Below are positions 14,933-23,919 of a stretch of DNA of 37,426 nt, piece after piece. The notes beneath the pieces are model-generated. The model saw nothing but the letters and a program-made list of their open reading frames with translations, had not been told where the DNA came from and searched no databases. The stretch covers positions 1 to 37,426 of the forward strand of contig CAZMLE010000038.1 of NCBI GenBank assembly GCA_964567045.1, read 5' to 3'. The stretch comes from JAFNGF01 sp964567045 (GTDB lineage Bacteria; Planctomycetota; Phycisphaerae; Sedimentisphaerales; Anaerobacaceae). The number at the start of each line of letters is the position of its first letter. Within the stretch, counting starts at the first letter, position 1. A program made the position numbers and the translations under genes.

Positions 14933-15799
14933 TTGAGGGTCTGGGCAATCATTCTAAGTGCAATCGTGGCCTTTCCAGCAAGTGGAAACCCGGCCCGCAT
15001 CTTGCGCGACCTGGAGTACGTGCCTGGTGGACACGAACGGCACAAGCTCGACCTGTATTTGCCGGAACAGATCGGCCAACAAGCTGATGCAGCAAAACCT
15101 ATGCCGCTTATTGTCTGGGTGCATGGTGGGGCCTGGCAGGCCGGCGACAAAAAAAGCTGCCCGGCTGTTCGATTCGTACAAAAAGGTTACGCCGTGGCCA
15201 GCATAAACTACCGCCTGAGTCAGCACGCAATCTTCCCCGGTCAGATTGAAGATTGTAAGGCAGCGGTCCGCTGGCTGCGCGCCAACGCCAAGCAGTACAA
15301 CCTGGATCCCAACCGTGTTGGGGCTTGGGGAGCATCAGCCGGCGGGCACTTAGTAGCACTACTCGGAACAGCCGGCGGCATCAAAGAATTCGATAAGGGC
15401 CCAAACCTGGAGGTCTCCAGCCGGGTGCAGGCTGTCTGCGACTACTTCGGCCCAACCGACTTTCTCAAAATAGCTGACTTCCCGAGTAAGATGAATCACA
15501 CCGCAGCCGACTCGCCCGAGTCAAAGCTCATCGGCGGGCCTATCCTGGAAAATCCCGATGCGTGCAAACGGGCGAACCCGATCAGTTATGTCAGCAAAGA
15601 TGACCCACCATTTTTGATTGTGCACGGCGACAAAGACCCGCTGGTTCCGCACAACCAGAGCCAGATTTTCTTTGAAGCGTTGAAGAAGGCGGGTGTAAAG
15701 GCGAAGTTCCACACGGTCGAAGGCGGCGGTCACGGCGGATTCAAAGACCCAGCGGTAGAAAAAATGGTCGAGCGATTCTTCGACGAGCACCTCAAATAA
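14933..15799 (+). CDS. Exported alpha/beta-hydrolase (esterase, BD-FAE-like)
   Basis: This 288-residue protein begins with a probable signal peptide (RVWAIILSAIVAFPASG). The alpha/beta-hydrolase triad is clear: nucleophile Ser135 in GASAGG, Asp235 in HGDKDPLVP and His267 in GGGHGG. The oxyanion-hole motif is HGGAW (64-68), as in the hormone-sensitive-lipase/carboxylesterase group often found with plant-polymer degradation genes. Substrate is unknown; acyl or feruloyl esters on polysaccharides are plausible. The start is uncertain: TTG 14933 is the first candidate, no ATG or GTG precedes it in frame, and no clear ribosome binding site is seen. It lies 50 bp after pfkA. Confidence 0.8.
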   Translation: MRVWAIILSAIVAFPASGNPARILRDLEYVPGGHERHKLDLYLPEQIGQQADAAKPMPLIVWVHGGAWQAGDKKSCPAVRFVQKGYAVASINYRLSQHAIFPGQIEDCKAAVRWLRANAKQYNLDPNRVGAWGASAGGHLVALLGTAGGIKEFDKGPNLEVSSRVQAVCDYFGPTDFLKIADFPSKMNHTAADSPESKLIGGPILENPDACKRANPISYVSKDDPPFLIVHGDKDPLVPHNQSQIFFEALKKAGVKAKFHTVEGGGHGGFKDPAVEKMVERFFDEHLK

Positions 15800-15850
15800 C
15801 TTGCGCGCCAGCGAACGAGCATCCGCAGAGAATTAGCTCATCCTGCGGCA

Positions 15851-17035
15851 CTAACCGTACTTGCCAAATTGCTTTGCCAGTTCCACGAGTCTTCTAAGCC
15901 TTTCGGGCTTGACATAAGGGGCGACGCTGCAAGCCGAGGAGAGTATATACCCGCTGCCCGGCTTGCCGATTCTGATTCTGTCCCTCACTGCCTGCTCAAA
16001 AGTCCGGTCATCGGCGTTGAGCATCTCATTTACGGCATCGAGATTTCCTTTGAAGAAGAACCGCCTGCCATACCTGGATTTCGCCTCTGCCAAATCTACT
16101 GTGCCCAGCGGCGGAGGGTCCAACGTGTCGATCCCGTCAACGCACGTTTCGCCCATCAGGTCCAGCCGGTCGCCAATCGCGCCGCAGGTGTGGACATACG
16201 CTTTCGAGCCGTGGCTATGTATCGCTCGGAAAACCTGATCCTCGTAAGAAGCTACGAACTCCTTATACATCTGTCGACTTATGAACCCGGCGCCGGCAAA
16301 AGCCGAACTTACCAGAACAGCATCTGGATTGCAGTTGCCATATAGTTCAACCTGCGCAAGCACATCTCGTGCAAGAATAGCAAGCACCTCGTGACATTTG
16401 GCAGTTGCGTCGACCAAAGCCAGAAGGGCCTGCTCATAGCCGAACAACTCCATAAGATGCGTAAAGGGCGAAAACACCTCCGCGTGCACTGAAACGTCCG
16501 GCGCCAACTGCTGCACTTTCTTAAGCGCGCTCGTGAACCATTCAGGATAAGCCTTGGCATCTGAAAGGTCGGCTCGCGGATCGATGCCCCACAGTTCGGG
16601 CGCGTGCCAGGTGTTCCATACGTAACCCGACAGTCTATATGTGGCCGGGTCATTTATATCGACCGTTCTGTAATCTGCCCGCTCAAGAGGTGCTCGTCCG
16701 CAGTTATATGTCTGGGGATTATCATCCGGCGGTACAATGGTTTCCAGCCCAGACTTCCAGTAAAGGTACTCTGTGCCGCCAACTCTCTTGCAGGACGCCA
16801 GGTTATTTTGCCAGTCTGGTGGCCTGCCCGGTATGTTCACTAAAATACCATCGAATTCGTATCTTCGCTGCAAATCAACCAAGGCATGGGCAAAAGTCTC
16901 ACTGTCGAACCAGAGTTGTCCCGGGCGATACTGGCAATTTAGAAAATAGTGCCCGAGAGCCAGTTGACACATTACCGGAACACGGTCCGGCTCTTGGTGA
17001 TTCATCGCAGCCCATACCCGCTCTTTAGAATTCAT
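15851..17035 (-). CDS. URO-D / MtaA-type protein (uroporphyrinogen decarboxylase family)
   Basis: This 394-residue protein belongs to the family that holds both uroporphyrinogen decarboxylase and the corrinoid methyltransferases (MtaA/MtbA). It starts MNSKERVWAAMNHQEPDRVP, the family's standard opening. It has a VHTCGAIGD motif (His282, Cys284) and a later Cys in LSSACSVAP, the zinc ligands of the methyltransferase branch rather than the decarboxylase. It therefore more likely acts on a methylated cobamide or related group. No corrinoid protein is encoded nearby. ATG 17035 has no strong ribosome binding site. Convergent with the esterase, divergent from the TPR-LamG gene. Confidence 0.8.
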   Translation of the reverse strand: MNSKERVWAAMNHQEPDRVPVMCQLALGHYFLNCQYRPGQLWFDSETFAHALVDLQRRYEFDGILVNIPGRPPDWQNNLASCKRVGGTEYLYWKSGLETIVPPDDNPQTYNCGRAPLERADYRTVDINDPATYRLSGYVWNTWHAPELWGIDPRADLSDAKAYPEWFTSALKKVQQLAPDVSVHAEVFSPFTHLMELFGYEQALLALVDATAKCHEVLAILARDVLAQVELYGNCNPDAVLVSSAFAGAGFISRQMYKEFVASYEDQVFRAIHSHGSKAYVHTCGAIGDRLDLMGETCVDGIDTLDPPPLGTVDLAEAKSRYGRRFFFKGNLDAVNEMLNADDRTFEQAVRDRIRIGKPGSGYILSSACSVAPYVKPERLRRLVELAKQFGKYG

Positions 17036-17141
17036 ACTGGTCAGCCGGTGGATTCCTCAGTCCGTTAGCAATGAAATTGTGCGCAAGATGGTCAAAAAAT
17101 TGAAGTTGGACATATATTATTTGTGCAAATCCATTGGTTAA

Positions 17142-17161
17142 CCCCGCAATCTATTGCGGGG
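17142..17161 (+). repeat. Half copy of the 54-bp double-hairpin repeat
   Basis: CCCCGCAAT and ATTGCGGGG around CT, preceded by GGTTAA, match the first hairpin and linker of 11040-11093. Confidence 0.75.
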
Positions 17162-17163
17162 TC

Positions 17164-17207
17164 ACTTTGAAAAGCAAAAAGGCTGCCGCATTTTTGCTTT
17201 TCAAAGT
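17164..17207. repeat. Perfect 17-bp inverted repeat
   Basis: Arms ACTTTGAAAAGCAAAAA (17164-17180) and its exact complement (17191-17207) surround a 10-base loop. It directly follows the CCCCGC hairpin. The AT-rich right arm could help end transcription, but no gene ends here. Confidence 0.7.
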
Positions 17208-17336
17208 ATGCCCAACTTCGATTTTTTGAGAAATCATCGCACACCTATTTCGTTCCGGCTCATCCGGATTAGGTAATTCAGAATCAGTGTAAGCAAGCAT
17301 CCGCAAAAAATCAAAAAAATCACCAAAAAAGAATAG

Positions 17337-17372
17337 AACCGTAACAAAACCGTAACATCGCACTTGCACAAT
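17337..17372 (+). promoter_or_regulatory. PhoB/OmpR-type box with -10 element
   Basis: The 9-mer AACCGTAAC occurs at 17337-17345 and 17348-17356, an 11-bp period. A possible -10 box CACAAT (17367-17372) lies 10 bp after it. An 11-bp direct repeat replacing the -35 box is the layout of PhoB-dependent promoters. Two OmpR/PhoB-type regulators are encoded downstream. Confidence 0.5.
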
Positions 17373-17425
17373 ATCCGTGCCAAAGAAAAATTTTTCTGCT
17401 AAACTATTTTTTGAAAGGAACAATT

Positions 17426-20290
17426 ATGGAAAGGGCCAAAACCATCGCAATCGCATGCTTCTTAGCTGTCGGGCTGCTCAGTGTCACTGGACTGAGCAAA
17501 ACGCCCAGCGTACTGCTGCAAGAAGCGCTGTACACGGAGGAAGTAGAGGGTGACCTCGATGCGGCAATCAAGCTCTATGAGCAGATAATTAGGGATGGCT
17601 CTGCTGCCAGGCCGCAAGTCGCGCAAGCAATTTATCGCCAGGGCATGTGCTATCTTAAGAAACAAGATGAGCAAAGAGCCAAGGCAGCCTTTGAGAGGTT
17701 GACAGCGGAATTTGCCGACCAGACTAAAATCATCGCCAAGGTCGAGCCTTTGCTGGATGAGTTGAGCAATCCTGACCCGGCAGCTCTGATGCCGCCAGAG
17801 ACCTTGGTCTACCTCGAATTCGGCAGTCCCGGCAAACAAGTCGAGGCGATCCTCAAAATGCTCAAGGGAACCCCCTTTGAGAATCCGCTGGCTGCTATCG
17901 GAGGTGCTACCGGCCAAAGTCAGAAACCAGCCGGCGAAAAGTCGCCGGGAGAAATAATTGCTGCGCTACTAAATCCCAGCATGATGGCCGAATTCAAAAA
18001 GATACGGGGCATGGCGGTCGGCATTACAGGCATTCTGGCGAATAATCCGCCGTCAATCGCAGTTCTGTATCCGGGCAAGAGCGATGCCCTGCGAGGGGTA
18101 ATCCTGGCGGCACTGGGCATAGTGGCTCAACCCGGTGAGCGCATCGAGGGCATGGAGACTCTACGCGTCGAAAACGGCCCCTGTGCTGCTTACGACGACA
18201 GAGTAATCATCATAGCCCAGCCGTTACAGCAGTTGAACTGGTGTATCAAGCAGTACAAAGGTATTACCCGTGAACCAACATTTGCATCAAACAATAGGTC
18301 CTTCGCCAAGGTGAGCAGGCAAGCCCGGCAGGAAAACGCTGTGACTATCTGGGCGAATGCTGACGAAGTGTTTGCAGGTCTGGTCAAGCAGTTTCCGCAA
18401 GGAGAGCTGCCTGATGAAATCCGTTTTGCCAACGCCGTTGCCGACTTCAAAAACATCGACGATTTGGTTGTCCTGTTATCAATACAAGAAAACGGAATCA
18501 CCTTTAAGGCAAACGTCGGCTTCAAGAATGGGCATAATTGCCTTGCGTATGACGTGATTCGCACCCCGAATCTTAGCAAAGCCGGTTTCAGCGGTGTCCC
18601 GGCTCGGGCCGCCGCGCTGGTGAGTTTGGCTCTGGCCGAGCCTTCAAGTCCCGGTGTCGCGGCCGCCCAGAAGACCGTAAAGAAGCTGACTGGTCTTGAC
18701 ATAGGTCGGGAAATCTTTGCCAACATCGAGCAGATAACACTCTTTGCGGCGCCGCCCGAAGCGGGCACGGAAATCTCGGGACCTCCTATCCGTATGGTCT
18801 CTTGCATAGGCCTGGCGCTGACCAGCCACGACCCTCAACAGACGCGGCAACTGCTTGCTAAGATGCTGGGGATCGTGGATGCCGTGGCAAACCCATCGGC
18901 CGATGTTCAGTCTACTGCGCAATCAGAACCGGCTACCAGCAAATACCGGCTGCCACTGGGTGGTGACAACGAGGTTTACTGCTATATAGGCCAGAGCGGC
19001 AAGACTACCATTGTTGCGTTTAGCCCCGAGGCTCTGGAGATGTCACTGTCCGCGATAAAGAGTGGCAAATGTGCCCTGACGACAGGGTGCCTGCAGGAGC
19101 CTCTCAGCCAGATGACCGGGGATACCAGTAAGCTCATGCTCGTCAATGTCGGTGGAGTCATCCGCTTAGCCGATGCCTACATAAACATGGCGTATGAGAA
19201 CCCTCAAAATCCAGCCCACAAAACGCTTGCTCAGTTGGCACAAGCCTGTGACAGGACGTCCGTGCAGTTACGCACAGGTGAAAGTGTCAACGACTTCAGT
19301 CTGCACTTCAGCATAGACCGACTGCCGCCGCTGGATAATGTGTTCCCAATGCTCATACAACTATCCCAGACGGACATCGCGGCACAAGCCAAAGCAACAG
19401 ACCCGCAGCCTGGCCACGCAACCATAGTCGGCTTGAAGAAAGACATGAAGCTAAATTGGAAAGCGGGCATCGAGGCTGCCTCGCACAAAGTCTACCTGCA
19501 AACCAAGTCTGGCGAACTTTCACTATTGGCCGACGTGCCACAGCCGCGCCATGAAGTCGACCTGCCCAGTCCGCAAGAAGACACGAAATACTATTGGCGA
19601 GTTGACGAGGTGTGGCAGGATGGCACCGTCATAACCGGCGACGTCTGGAACTTCACCATCGGTAAGCAGGTAGCCTGGTGGAAGCTGGACGAAGCTGACG
19701 GGCGAACCGCCCAGGATTCAGCCGGCGATAACAACGGCACACTTGTGGGCAACCCTGTGTGGAAACCGTCGGGCGGCAAAGTGGGCGGCGTACTTGAGTT
19801 TGATGGCGACGGCGACTGCGTGGAAATCGCAGATGAGTCCAAATTCGATATCACACAACAGATTACAGTTGCTGCCTGGATAAAGGTCAACGCCTTCAAC
19901 AGAGACTGGCAGGCGATAGTGACCAAAGGCGATAGTGCCTGGCGACTGCAGAGAAATAGAAATACTAATAGTCTTGAATTTGCCTGTACGGGGCTAAAAA
20001 TCTCCGGCACCCAGTGGGGTAACCTTCTCGGAAGCATGAACGTAAACGACGGCCAGTGGCATCACGCCGCTGGAGTCTATGACGGGACGAAGTTGTATCT
20101 TTACGTCGATGGCAAAATGGATAATTCAGTAAAAGCAGCCGGCAGCATCAACAATAACGACGAACGTGTTTACATCGGTGAGAACTCAGAGATACCACAG
20201 CGCTTTTGGAACGGTTTAATCGATGACGTGCGTATCTATAATTATGCCCTTTCAGAAGATGAAATTGCCGTGCTTTGCCGAGCCAAATAA
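17426..20290 (+). CDS. Exported TPR-LamG multidomain protein
   Basis: This 954-residue protein starts at ATG 17426 (AAAGGA 7 bases upstream); TTG 17411 would overlap that site. A signal peptide (1-25) is followed by a short TPR-like region (about 27-110: AIKLYEQIIRDGS, QAIYRQGMCYLKKQDEQRAK). The middle (about 115-650) is a large alpha/beta region of unknown family, with ETLVYLEFGSPGKQVEAIL and repeated segments on variables measured against limits. An Fn3-like module (650-735, TKYYWRVDEVW) and a LamG domain (740-950, VAWWKLDEADG, DGQWHHAAGVYDG, WNGLIDDVRIYNYAL) end the protein. Role unknown; it leads the signalling cluster and may be its cell-surface sensor or target. Confidence 0.75.
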   Translation: MERAKTIAIACFLAVGLLSVTGLSKTPSVLLQEALYTEEVEGDLDAAIKLYEQIIRDGSAARPQVAQAIYRQGMCYLKKQDEQRAKAAFERLTAEFADQTKIIAKVEPLLDELSNPDPAALMPPETLVYLEFGSPGKQVEAILKMLKGTPFENPLAAIGGATGQSQKPAGEKSPGEIIAALLNPSMMAEFKKIRGMAVGITGILANNPPSIAVLYPGKSDALRGVILAALGIVAQPGERIEGMETLRVENGPCAAYDDRVIIIAQPLQQLNWCIKQYKGITREPTFASNNRSFAKVSRQARQENAVTIWANADEVFAGLVKQFPQGELPDEIRFANAVADFKNIDDLVVLLSIQENGITFKANVGFKNGHNCLAYDVIRTPNLSKAGFSGVPARAAALVSLALAEPSSPGVAAAQKTVKKLTGLDIGREIFANIEQITLFAAPPEAGTEISGPPIRMVSCIGLALTSHDPQQTRQLLAKMLGIVDAVANPSADVQSTAQSEPATSKYRLPLGGDNEVYCYIGQSGKTTIVAFSPEALEMSLSAIKSGKCALTTGCLQEPLSQMTGDTSKLMLVNVGGVIRLADAYINMAYENPQNPAHKTLAQLAQACDRTSVQLRTGESVNDFSLHFSIDRLPPLDNVFPMLIQLSQTDIAAQAKATDPQPGHATIVGLKKDMKLNWKAGIEAASHKVYLQTKSGELSLLADVPQPRHEVDLPSPQEDTKYYWRVDEVWQDGTVITGDVWNFTIGKQVAWWKLDEADGRTAQDSAGDNNGTLVGNPVWKPSGGKVGGVLEFDGDGDCVEIADESKFDITQQITVAAWIKVNAFNRDWQAIVTKGDSAWRLQRNRNTNSLEFACTGLKISGTQWGNLLGSMNVNDGQWHHAAGVYDGTKLYLYVDGKMDNSVKAAGSINNNDERVYIGENSEIPQRFWNGLIDDVRIYNYALSEDEIAVLCRAK

Positions 20291-20300
20291 GAGGATATTT

Positions 20301-20413
20301 AACCACGGATTACACGGATTCCACTGATTAGAATTTTTCTGACAGGATTGACAGGATAATCCTGTTATCCCGTCTAAAAAAGATTCCGTGTTAATCTGTG
20401 AAATCTGTGGTTA
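20301..20413. repeat. Long imperfect inverted repeat with GACAGGAT-type core
   Basis: Outer arms AACCACGGATTACACGG (from 20301) and its approximate complement ending at 20413 enclose a core at 20341-20378. The core matches 33983-34020 at 34 of 38 positions. It fills the gap between the TPR-LamG gene and the kinase gene and covers the first in-frame GTG (20398), so that GTG is unlikely to be the true kinase start. Confidence 0.75.
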
Positions 20414-20433
20414 GGTGCAGCGAAGGCCTTGTG

Positions 20434-22512
20434 GTGAAAACTGGACGCCTAATCAATCCCGGCTACGGCCAGCTACGGTGGGTAGCACTGCTGCTGGCCG
20501 TAGCGGTAATTCTACCTACGGTTTGTCTGCTTTGGTTTATGAGCCAGGTGATTAAGAACGAACGCCTTGCCGCCCGGCAAAAGCTCATCACCATCTACAA
20601 TGGGCAATTGGCCCGCATCATCCAAAAGACCGACGATAAATGGTCGCAGCACTGCAAATTGTTAGATGTGGAGGGATATAAGCTGCATCCCTACCGGAAG
20701 TTTACCTCGATCATAGGCGACCAGAACTATGACGGCTTAATCATTTACGACGCTGAGGGCCTCCGGGTGTATCCATTATTGTCGGCAGACGCCGGCAGCC
20801 ACATTGAACTGTCGGAGCTATTTAGCGATGCTTGGGAGCTTGAATTCACTGAACAACGATTTGCACAGGCGGCTGCACTATACGAACAAAAAGCTGCGTC
20901 CGGCAGCGACTATGTGCGTCTGGCAGCGCTTATCGGAAAGAGCCGATGCCTGGCAAAGCTCGGCAAGCTGGAAGACGCAATTCTGCAGTGCAAGCAAGTG
21001 GCATTCAGCGAACTTGAAGAAACCGGCGATGCAGACGTGCTGGTCCTTATAGCAAACGCCCGGCTGCTGCTGATAAAGTTCATCGCGGCGGATGAAAAAT
21101 ATGCGACTTTGTTTGAAGAGACCTTTCGCAAGCTGATCTCCATGATTTACGCTGCCAATAAAGCTGGTGCGATGCTGCCGGCAGACCACAACCTGTTTCT
21201 GGCACAAAAAGTGCTTGAAATGAAGCAAGGGGGTTCACTCCCCGACACTGGCATCAGTTCAATGTATGATCGCTTGAAGCTGTTGATGGCGGCGGAGGAG
21301 CGTTCCATTCGCGTTGCCGGGTACTTTTCAACCGCAGAAGCACTGACAAGCTGGCAGACCGACCAGTTTCGAAGGCTGCAAATGGCAGAAGAGGTGATTT
21401 ACGGGCTCTATCATAAACCTGCCCCTTCGGCAAGCTCAGGGCGGGCTCTGAGCCCAGCCGAAGGGACGACCGAGGGAACTTTGCTACTACTATTATCCGG
21501 GCAGCACATCGCTTCGGCACTGGCAGATTACCAGAATAGTTTCAGCGATTCATATTGTGACAATAGAATATTTGACGAAGCCGGGAATTTAGTTGCGGGA
21601 GCTGAGCAACCAACGGCCGAGCCTTTTGTGACAGCTTCGGTCGGCCAGCATCTGCCAGGCTGGAAAATCGAGCTATATTTCAAAGACGTCGACGTTTTCA
21701 AGAGAGCGGCAAATGAGCAAATTGCGGTGTATACCTGGACAGGCACACTGGTGATCGCGATGATTCTCGCGGCTGGAGGCTTTGCGGGGCAGGCAATCAG
21801 CCGCCAGGTCAAGCTCAATAAGCTCAAGAATGATTTTATTGCCACAGTGTCACATGAATTGAAGACGCCTTTGGCTTCGATGCGAGTGCTGGTCGATACA
21901 CTGCTGGAAGGTAATTACAGAGACCAGCGACAGGCCGTCGAGTACCTGCACCTGGTGTCGAGGGAAAACGAAAGGCTCAGCAGATTGATCGACAATTTCC
22001 TTACGTTTTCAAGGATGGAGCGAAACAAGCGAGCCTTCGTAATGACAAGGACAAGCCCGGCTGCGATTGCCCGCACCGCCGCTGAGGCCGTTAAGACCAA
22101 GTTCAGCAGGGGTCAATGCGACTTTCGCATGAATATCAATGAAAATCTGCCCGACGTGGTGGCTGACCACGATGCGATGGTGACAGTGCTGGTGAACCTG
22201 CTGGACAACGCGTACAAGTATTCTTATGATGACAAGCGCATTGAGCTGAAGGTCTCCAGCGAAAAGGGATCTGTCTGTTTCAACGTGTCGGACAACGGCA
22301 TAGGCATGTCCCATAGGGCGACAAAGAAGATATTCAGGAGATTCTACCAGGCTGACCGTAGCCTGTCACGACAGGCTGAAGGCTGCGGATTGGGCCTGAG
22401 CATTGCCAAATTTATAACCGATGCCCATAAAGGCTCAATTTCCGTTGAGAGTAAACTTGGCCAAGGCAGTACCTTCACTGTAAGATTGCCGGTCAGCGAT
22501 AGAAAGGATTGA
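20434..22512 (+). CDS. Membrane sensor histidine kinase
   Basis: This 692-residue kinase has two membrane segments (about 15-39 and 431-454) around a roughly 390-residue outside domain, which I do not recognise beyond weak helical repeats. Inside, the HisKA domain carries the phosphorylated His474 (SHELKTPLAS), followed by the ATP-binding domain: N-box NLLDNAYKYS (about 588), DNGIGM (about 620) and GCGLGLSIAK (about 650). It is a standard PhoR/EnvZ-type two-component kinase. GTG 20434 has GAAGG 7 bases upstream; upstream starts fall in a repeat. It ends 3 bp before the first response regulator. A palindromic repeat is inserted in frame in the outside domain (21423-21465). Confidence 0.87.
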   Translation: MKTGRLINPGYGQLRWVALLLAVAVILPTVCLLWFMSQVIKNERLAARQKLITIYNGQLARIIQKTDDKWSQHCKLLDVEGYKLHPYRKFTSIIGDQNYDGLIIYDAEGLRVYPLLSADAGSHIELSELFSDAWELEFTEQRFAQAAALYEQKAASGSDYVRLAALIGKSRCLAKLGKLEDAILQCKQVAFSELEETGDADVLVLIANARLLLIKFIAADEKYATLFEETFRKLISMIYAANKAGAMLPADHNLFLAQKVLEMKQGGSLPDTGISSMYDRLKLLMAAEERSIRVAGYFSTAEALTSWQTDQFRRLQMAEEVIYGLYHKPAPSASSGRALSPAEGTTEGTLLLLLSGQHIASALADYQNSFSDSYCDNRIFDEAGNLVAGAEQPTAEPFVTASVGQHLPGWKIELYFKDVDVFKRAANEQIAVYTWTGTLVIAMILAAGGFAGQAISRQVKLNKLKNDFIATVSHELKTPLASMRVLVDTLLEGNYRDQRQAVEYLHLVSRENERLSRLIDNFLTFSRMERNKRAFVMTRTSPAAIARTAAEAVKTKFSRGQCDFRMNINENLPDVVADHDAMVTVLVNLLDNAYKYSYDDKRIELKVSSEKGSVCFNVSDNGIGMSHRATKKIFRRFYQADRSLSRQAEGCGLGLSIAKFITDAHKGSISVESKLGQGSTFTVRLPVSDRKD
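21423..21465. repeat. In-frame CCCTTCGGC palindrome in the kinase gene
   Basis: Arms CCCTTCGGC (21423-21431) and GCCGAAGGG (21457-21465) enclose a smaller GCTC-rich palindrome. The encoded residues 330-344 (ASSGRALSPAEG) are a low-complexity stretch. A related element is at 31077-31144. Confidence 0.75.
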
Positions 22513-22515
22513 TAA

Positions 22516-23244
22516 ATGAAAAGCGTGCTGATTATTGAAGACGACCCGACTATGATGCGGGGCCTGGAGGATAATTTTCAGCTAAAGGGCTACCGTGTCA
22601 GGACAGCATGGGACGGCCAGCAGGGATTAGATGCCGCGCTGACTGAAAGGCCCGACCTCGTCATCCTGGACATAATGCTGCCCAAAATTGACGGCTATGA
22701 CGTGTGCACCTTTATCCGCAAAGAGAACCTTGATATGCCGATAATAATGCTCACTGCCAAAGGTCAAGAGCTTGATATTATACGGGGATTGAACCTCGGG
22801 GCGGATGACTACATGACCAAGCCGTTCAGCATAAAAGAATTGCTGGCCCGGGCAGAAGCGTTTATGCGACGCAGATGCCAGAATGAACCTACGGTTTATC
22901 GGTTCGGCAATTGCGAACTTGACACGATAAGGTGCACGCTAACTCGCGATGCAAAAGAGGGACCCCGCTTCGCGGGAACCCAAATCAGCCTTACCCCGGG
23001 CGAATTCGACATGCTGCGTCTGTTCGTCAGCAGAGCCGGATGCGTGCTGACAAACGATGAAATACTTAACGCCGTGTGGGGCTACTCCCGCTTTATCTCT
23101 TCGCGGGACGTTGACCATTTTGTTGCCAGTCTGAGAAATAAAATCGAGCCCGATCCGCTAAATCCGTCTTTCATCCACAGTATAGCAGATATTGGTTACA
23201 GATTTGATCTGCCGCAAATAGATGGAAACAGTGCTCATAATTGA
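22516..23244 (+). CDS. OmpR-family response regulator, first of a tandem pair
   Basis: This 242-residue regulator has a receiver domain (1-120) with acidic pocket Glu8, Asp9, phosphorylated Asp52 (VILDIMLPK) and Lys in DYMTKPFS, then an OmpR/PhoB winged-helix DNA-binding domain (about 135-235, with LTPGEFDMLRLFV and DEILNAVWGY). It follows the kinase by 3 bp, with AAAGGA before the ATG. It is strongly similar to the next gene throughout, so the two arose by duplication. Between receiver and DNA-binding domain it has eight extra residues (149-156) encoded by the palindrome at 22960-22983. It is probably phosphorylated by the adjacent kinase. Confidence 0.92.
   Translation: MKSVLIIEDDPTMMRGLEDNFQLKGYRVRTAWDGQQGLDAALTERPDLVILDIMLPKIDGYDVCTFIRKENLDMPIIMLTAKGQELDIIRGLNLGADDYMTKPFSIKELLARAEAFMRRRCQNEPTVYRFGNCELDTIRCTLTRDAKEGPRFAGTQISLTPGEFDMLRLFVSRAGCVLTNDEILNAVWGYSRFISSRDVDHFVASLRNKIEPDPLNPSFIHSIADIGYRFDLPQIDGNSAHN
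22960..22983. repeat. 24-bp in-frame palindromic insert in response regulator
   Basis: CCCGCTTCGCGGG forms a tight hairpin, and GGGA/ACCC flank it. Exactly eight codons (GPRFAGTQ) are added compared with the tandem paralogue, which has none at this place. Confidence 0.8.
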
Positions 23245-23905
23245 AGACGATGCAGCGATGTTGCGCGGCTTGAAGGACAACTTCGAGTTCAAGGGTTACC
23301 ACGTTCTGACTGCGACAGATGGCGAGCAAGGATTGAACGCTGCTCTGAATGCCAAGCCTGATTTGATCGTTCTGGACATAATGCTGCCGAAAATAAATGG
23401 CTATGAAGTGTGCCGACTGATACGTCAGGAGCACCTGGATATGCCCATAATAATGCTGACCGCAAAGGGCGAGGAGTCAGACGTAGTGCTGGGTTTGAAT
23501 CTGGGAGCTGATGATTACGTCACCAAACCCTTCAGCATAAAGGAACTTCTTGCCCGGGCAGCAGCATTTCTGCGAAGAGCCAGGCAAGCCGAACAAGATA
23601 TTTATGAGTTTGGTGATTTTCGCCTTGATATTCCTGCCAGAACGCTTACCCACCAGGCAAGCCAGGTCAAACTCTCGCCCAAAGAGTTCAAGCTGATGGA
23701 ACTTTTTGTCAAAAAGCCTGGCCGAGCGCTGACGCGGGATGAGATACTTAACGCAGTTTGGGGCTATGACTGTTACGTTGGTCCTCGCAGTATCGACCGC
23801 TTTGTCACGACGCTGCGAAACAAGATAGAGCCGGACCCACAAAATCCCATATTTATTCATACCATACGAGAAGTCGGCTACAAGTTTGAGCCGCCAGAGC
23901 TTTGA
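23222..23905 (+). CDS. OmpR-family response regulator, second of a tandem pair
   Basis: This 227-residue regulator has the same two-domain layout as its neighbour: Glu8, Asp9, Asp52 (IVLDIMLPK), Lys in DYVTKPFS, and a PhoB-type winged helix with LSPKEFKLMELFV and DEILNAVWGY. The ATG lies inside the last 23 bases of the first regulator, in another frame, so translation is coupled. The linker lacks the palindromic insert and probably shows the ancestral form. DNA recognition helices differ in detail (SRFISSRDVDHFV against DCYVGPRSIDRFV), so the two may bind different sites or form heterodimers. One kinase with two regulators is uncommon. Confidence 0.92.
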   Translation: METVLIIEDDAAMLRGLKDNFEFKGYHVLTATDGEQGLNAALNAKPDLIVLDIMLPKINGYEVCRLIRQEHLDMPIIMLTAKGEESDVVLGLNLGADDYVTKPFSIKELLARAAAFLRRARQAEQDIYEFGDFRLDIPARTLTHQASQVKLSPKEFKLMELFVKKPGRALTRDEILNAVWGYDCYVGPRSIDRFVTTLRNKIEPDPQNPIFIHTIREVGYKFEPPEL

Positions 23906-23919
23906 CGGTGTGCAAAGCA

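Larger units (their letters stand above)
17036..17425. other. 390-bp divergent intergenic region
   Basis: No gene is seen. It holds a half copy of the CCCCGC hairpin repeat (17142-17161), a perfect long hairpin (17164-17207) and a PhoB-box-like direct repeat (17337-17356) before the TPR-LamG gene. The right part is A-rich. Confidence 0.6.
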
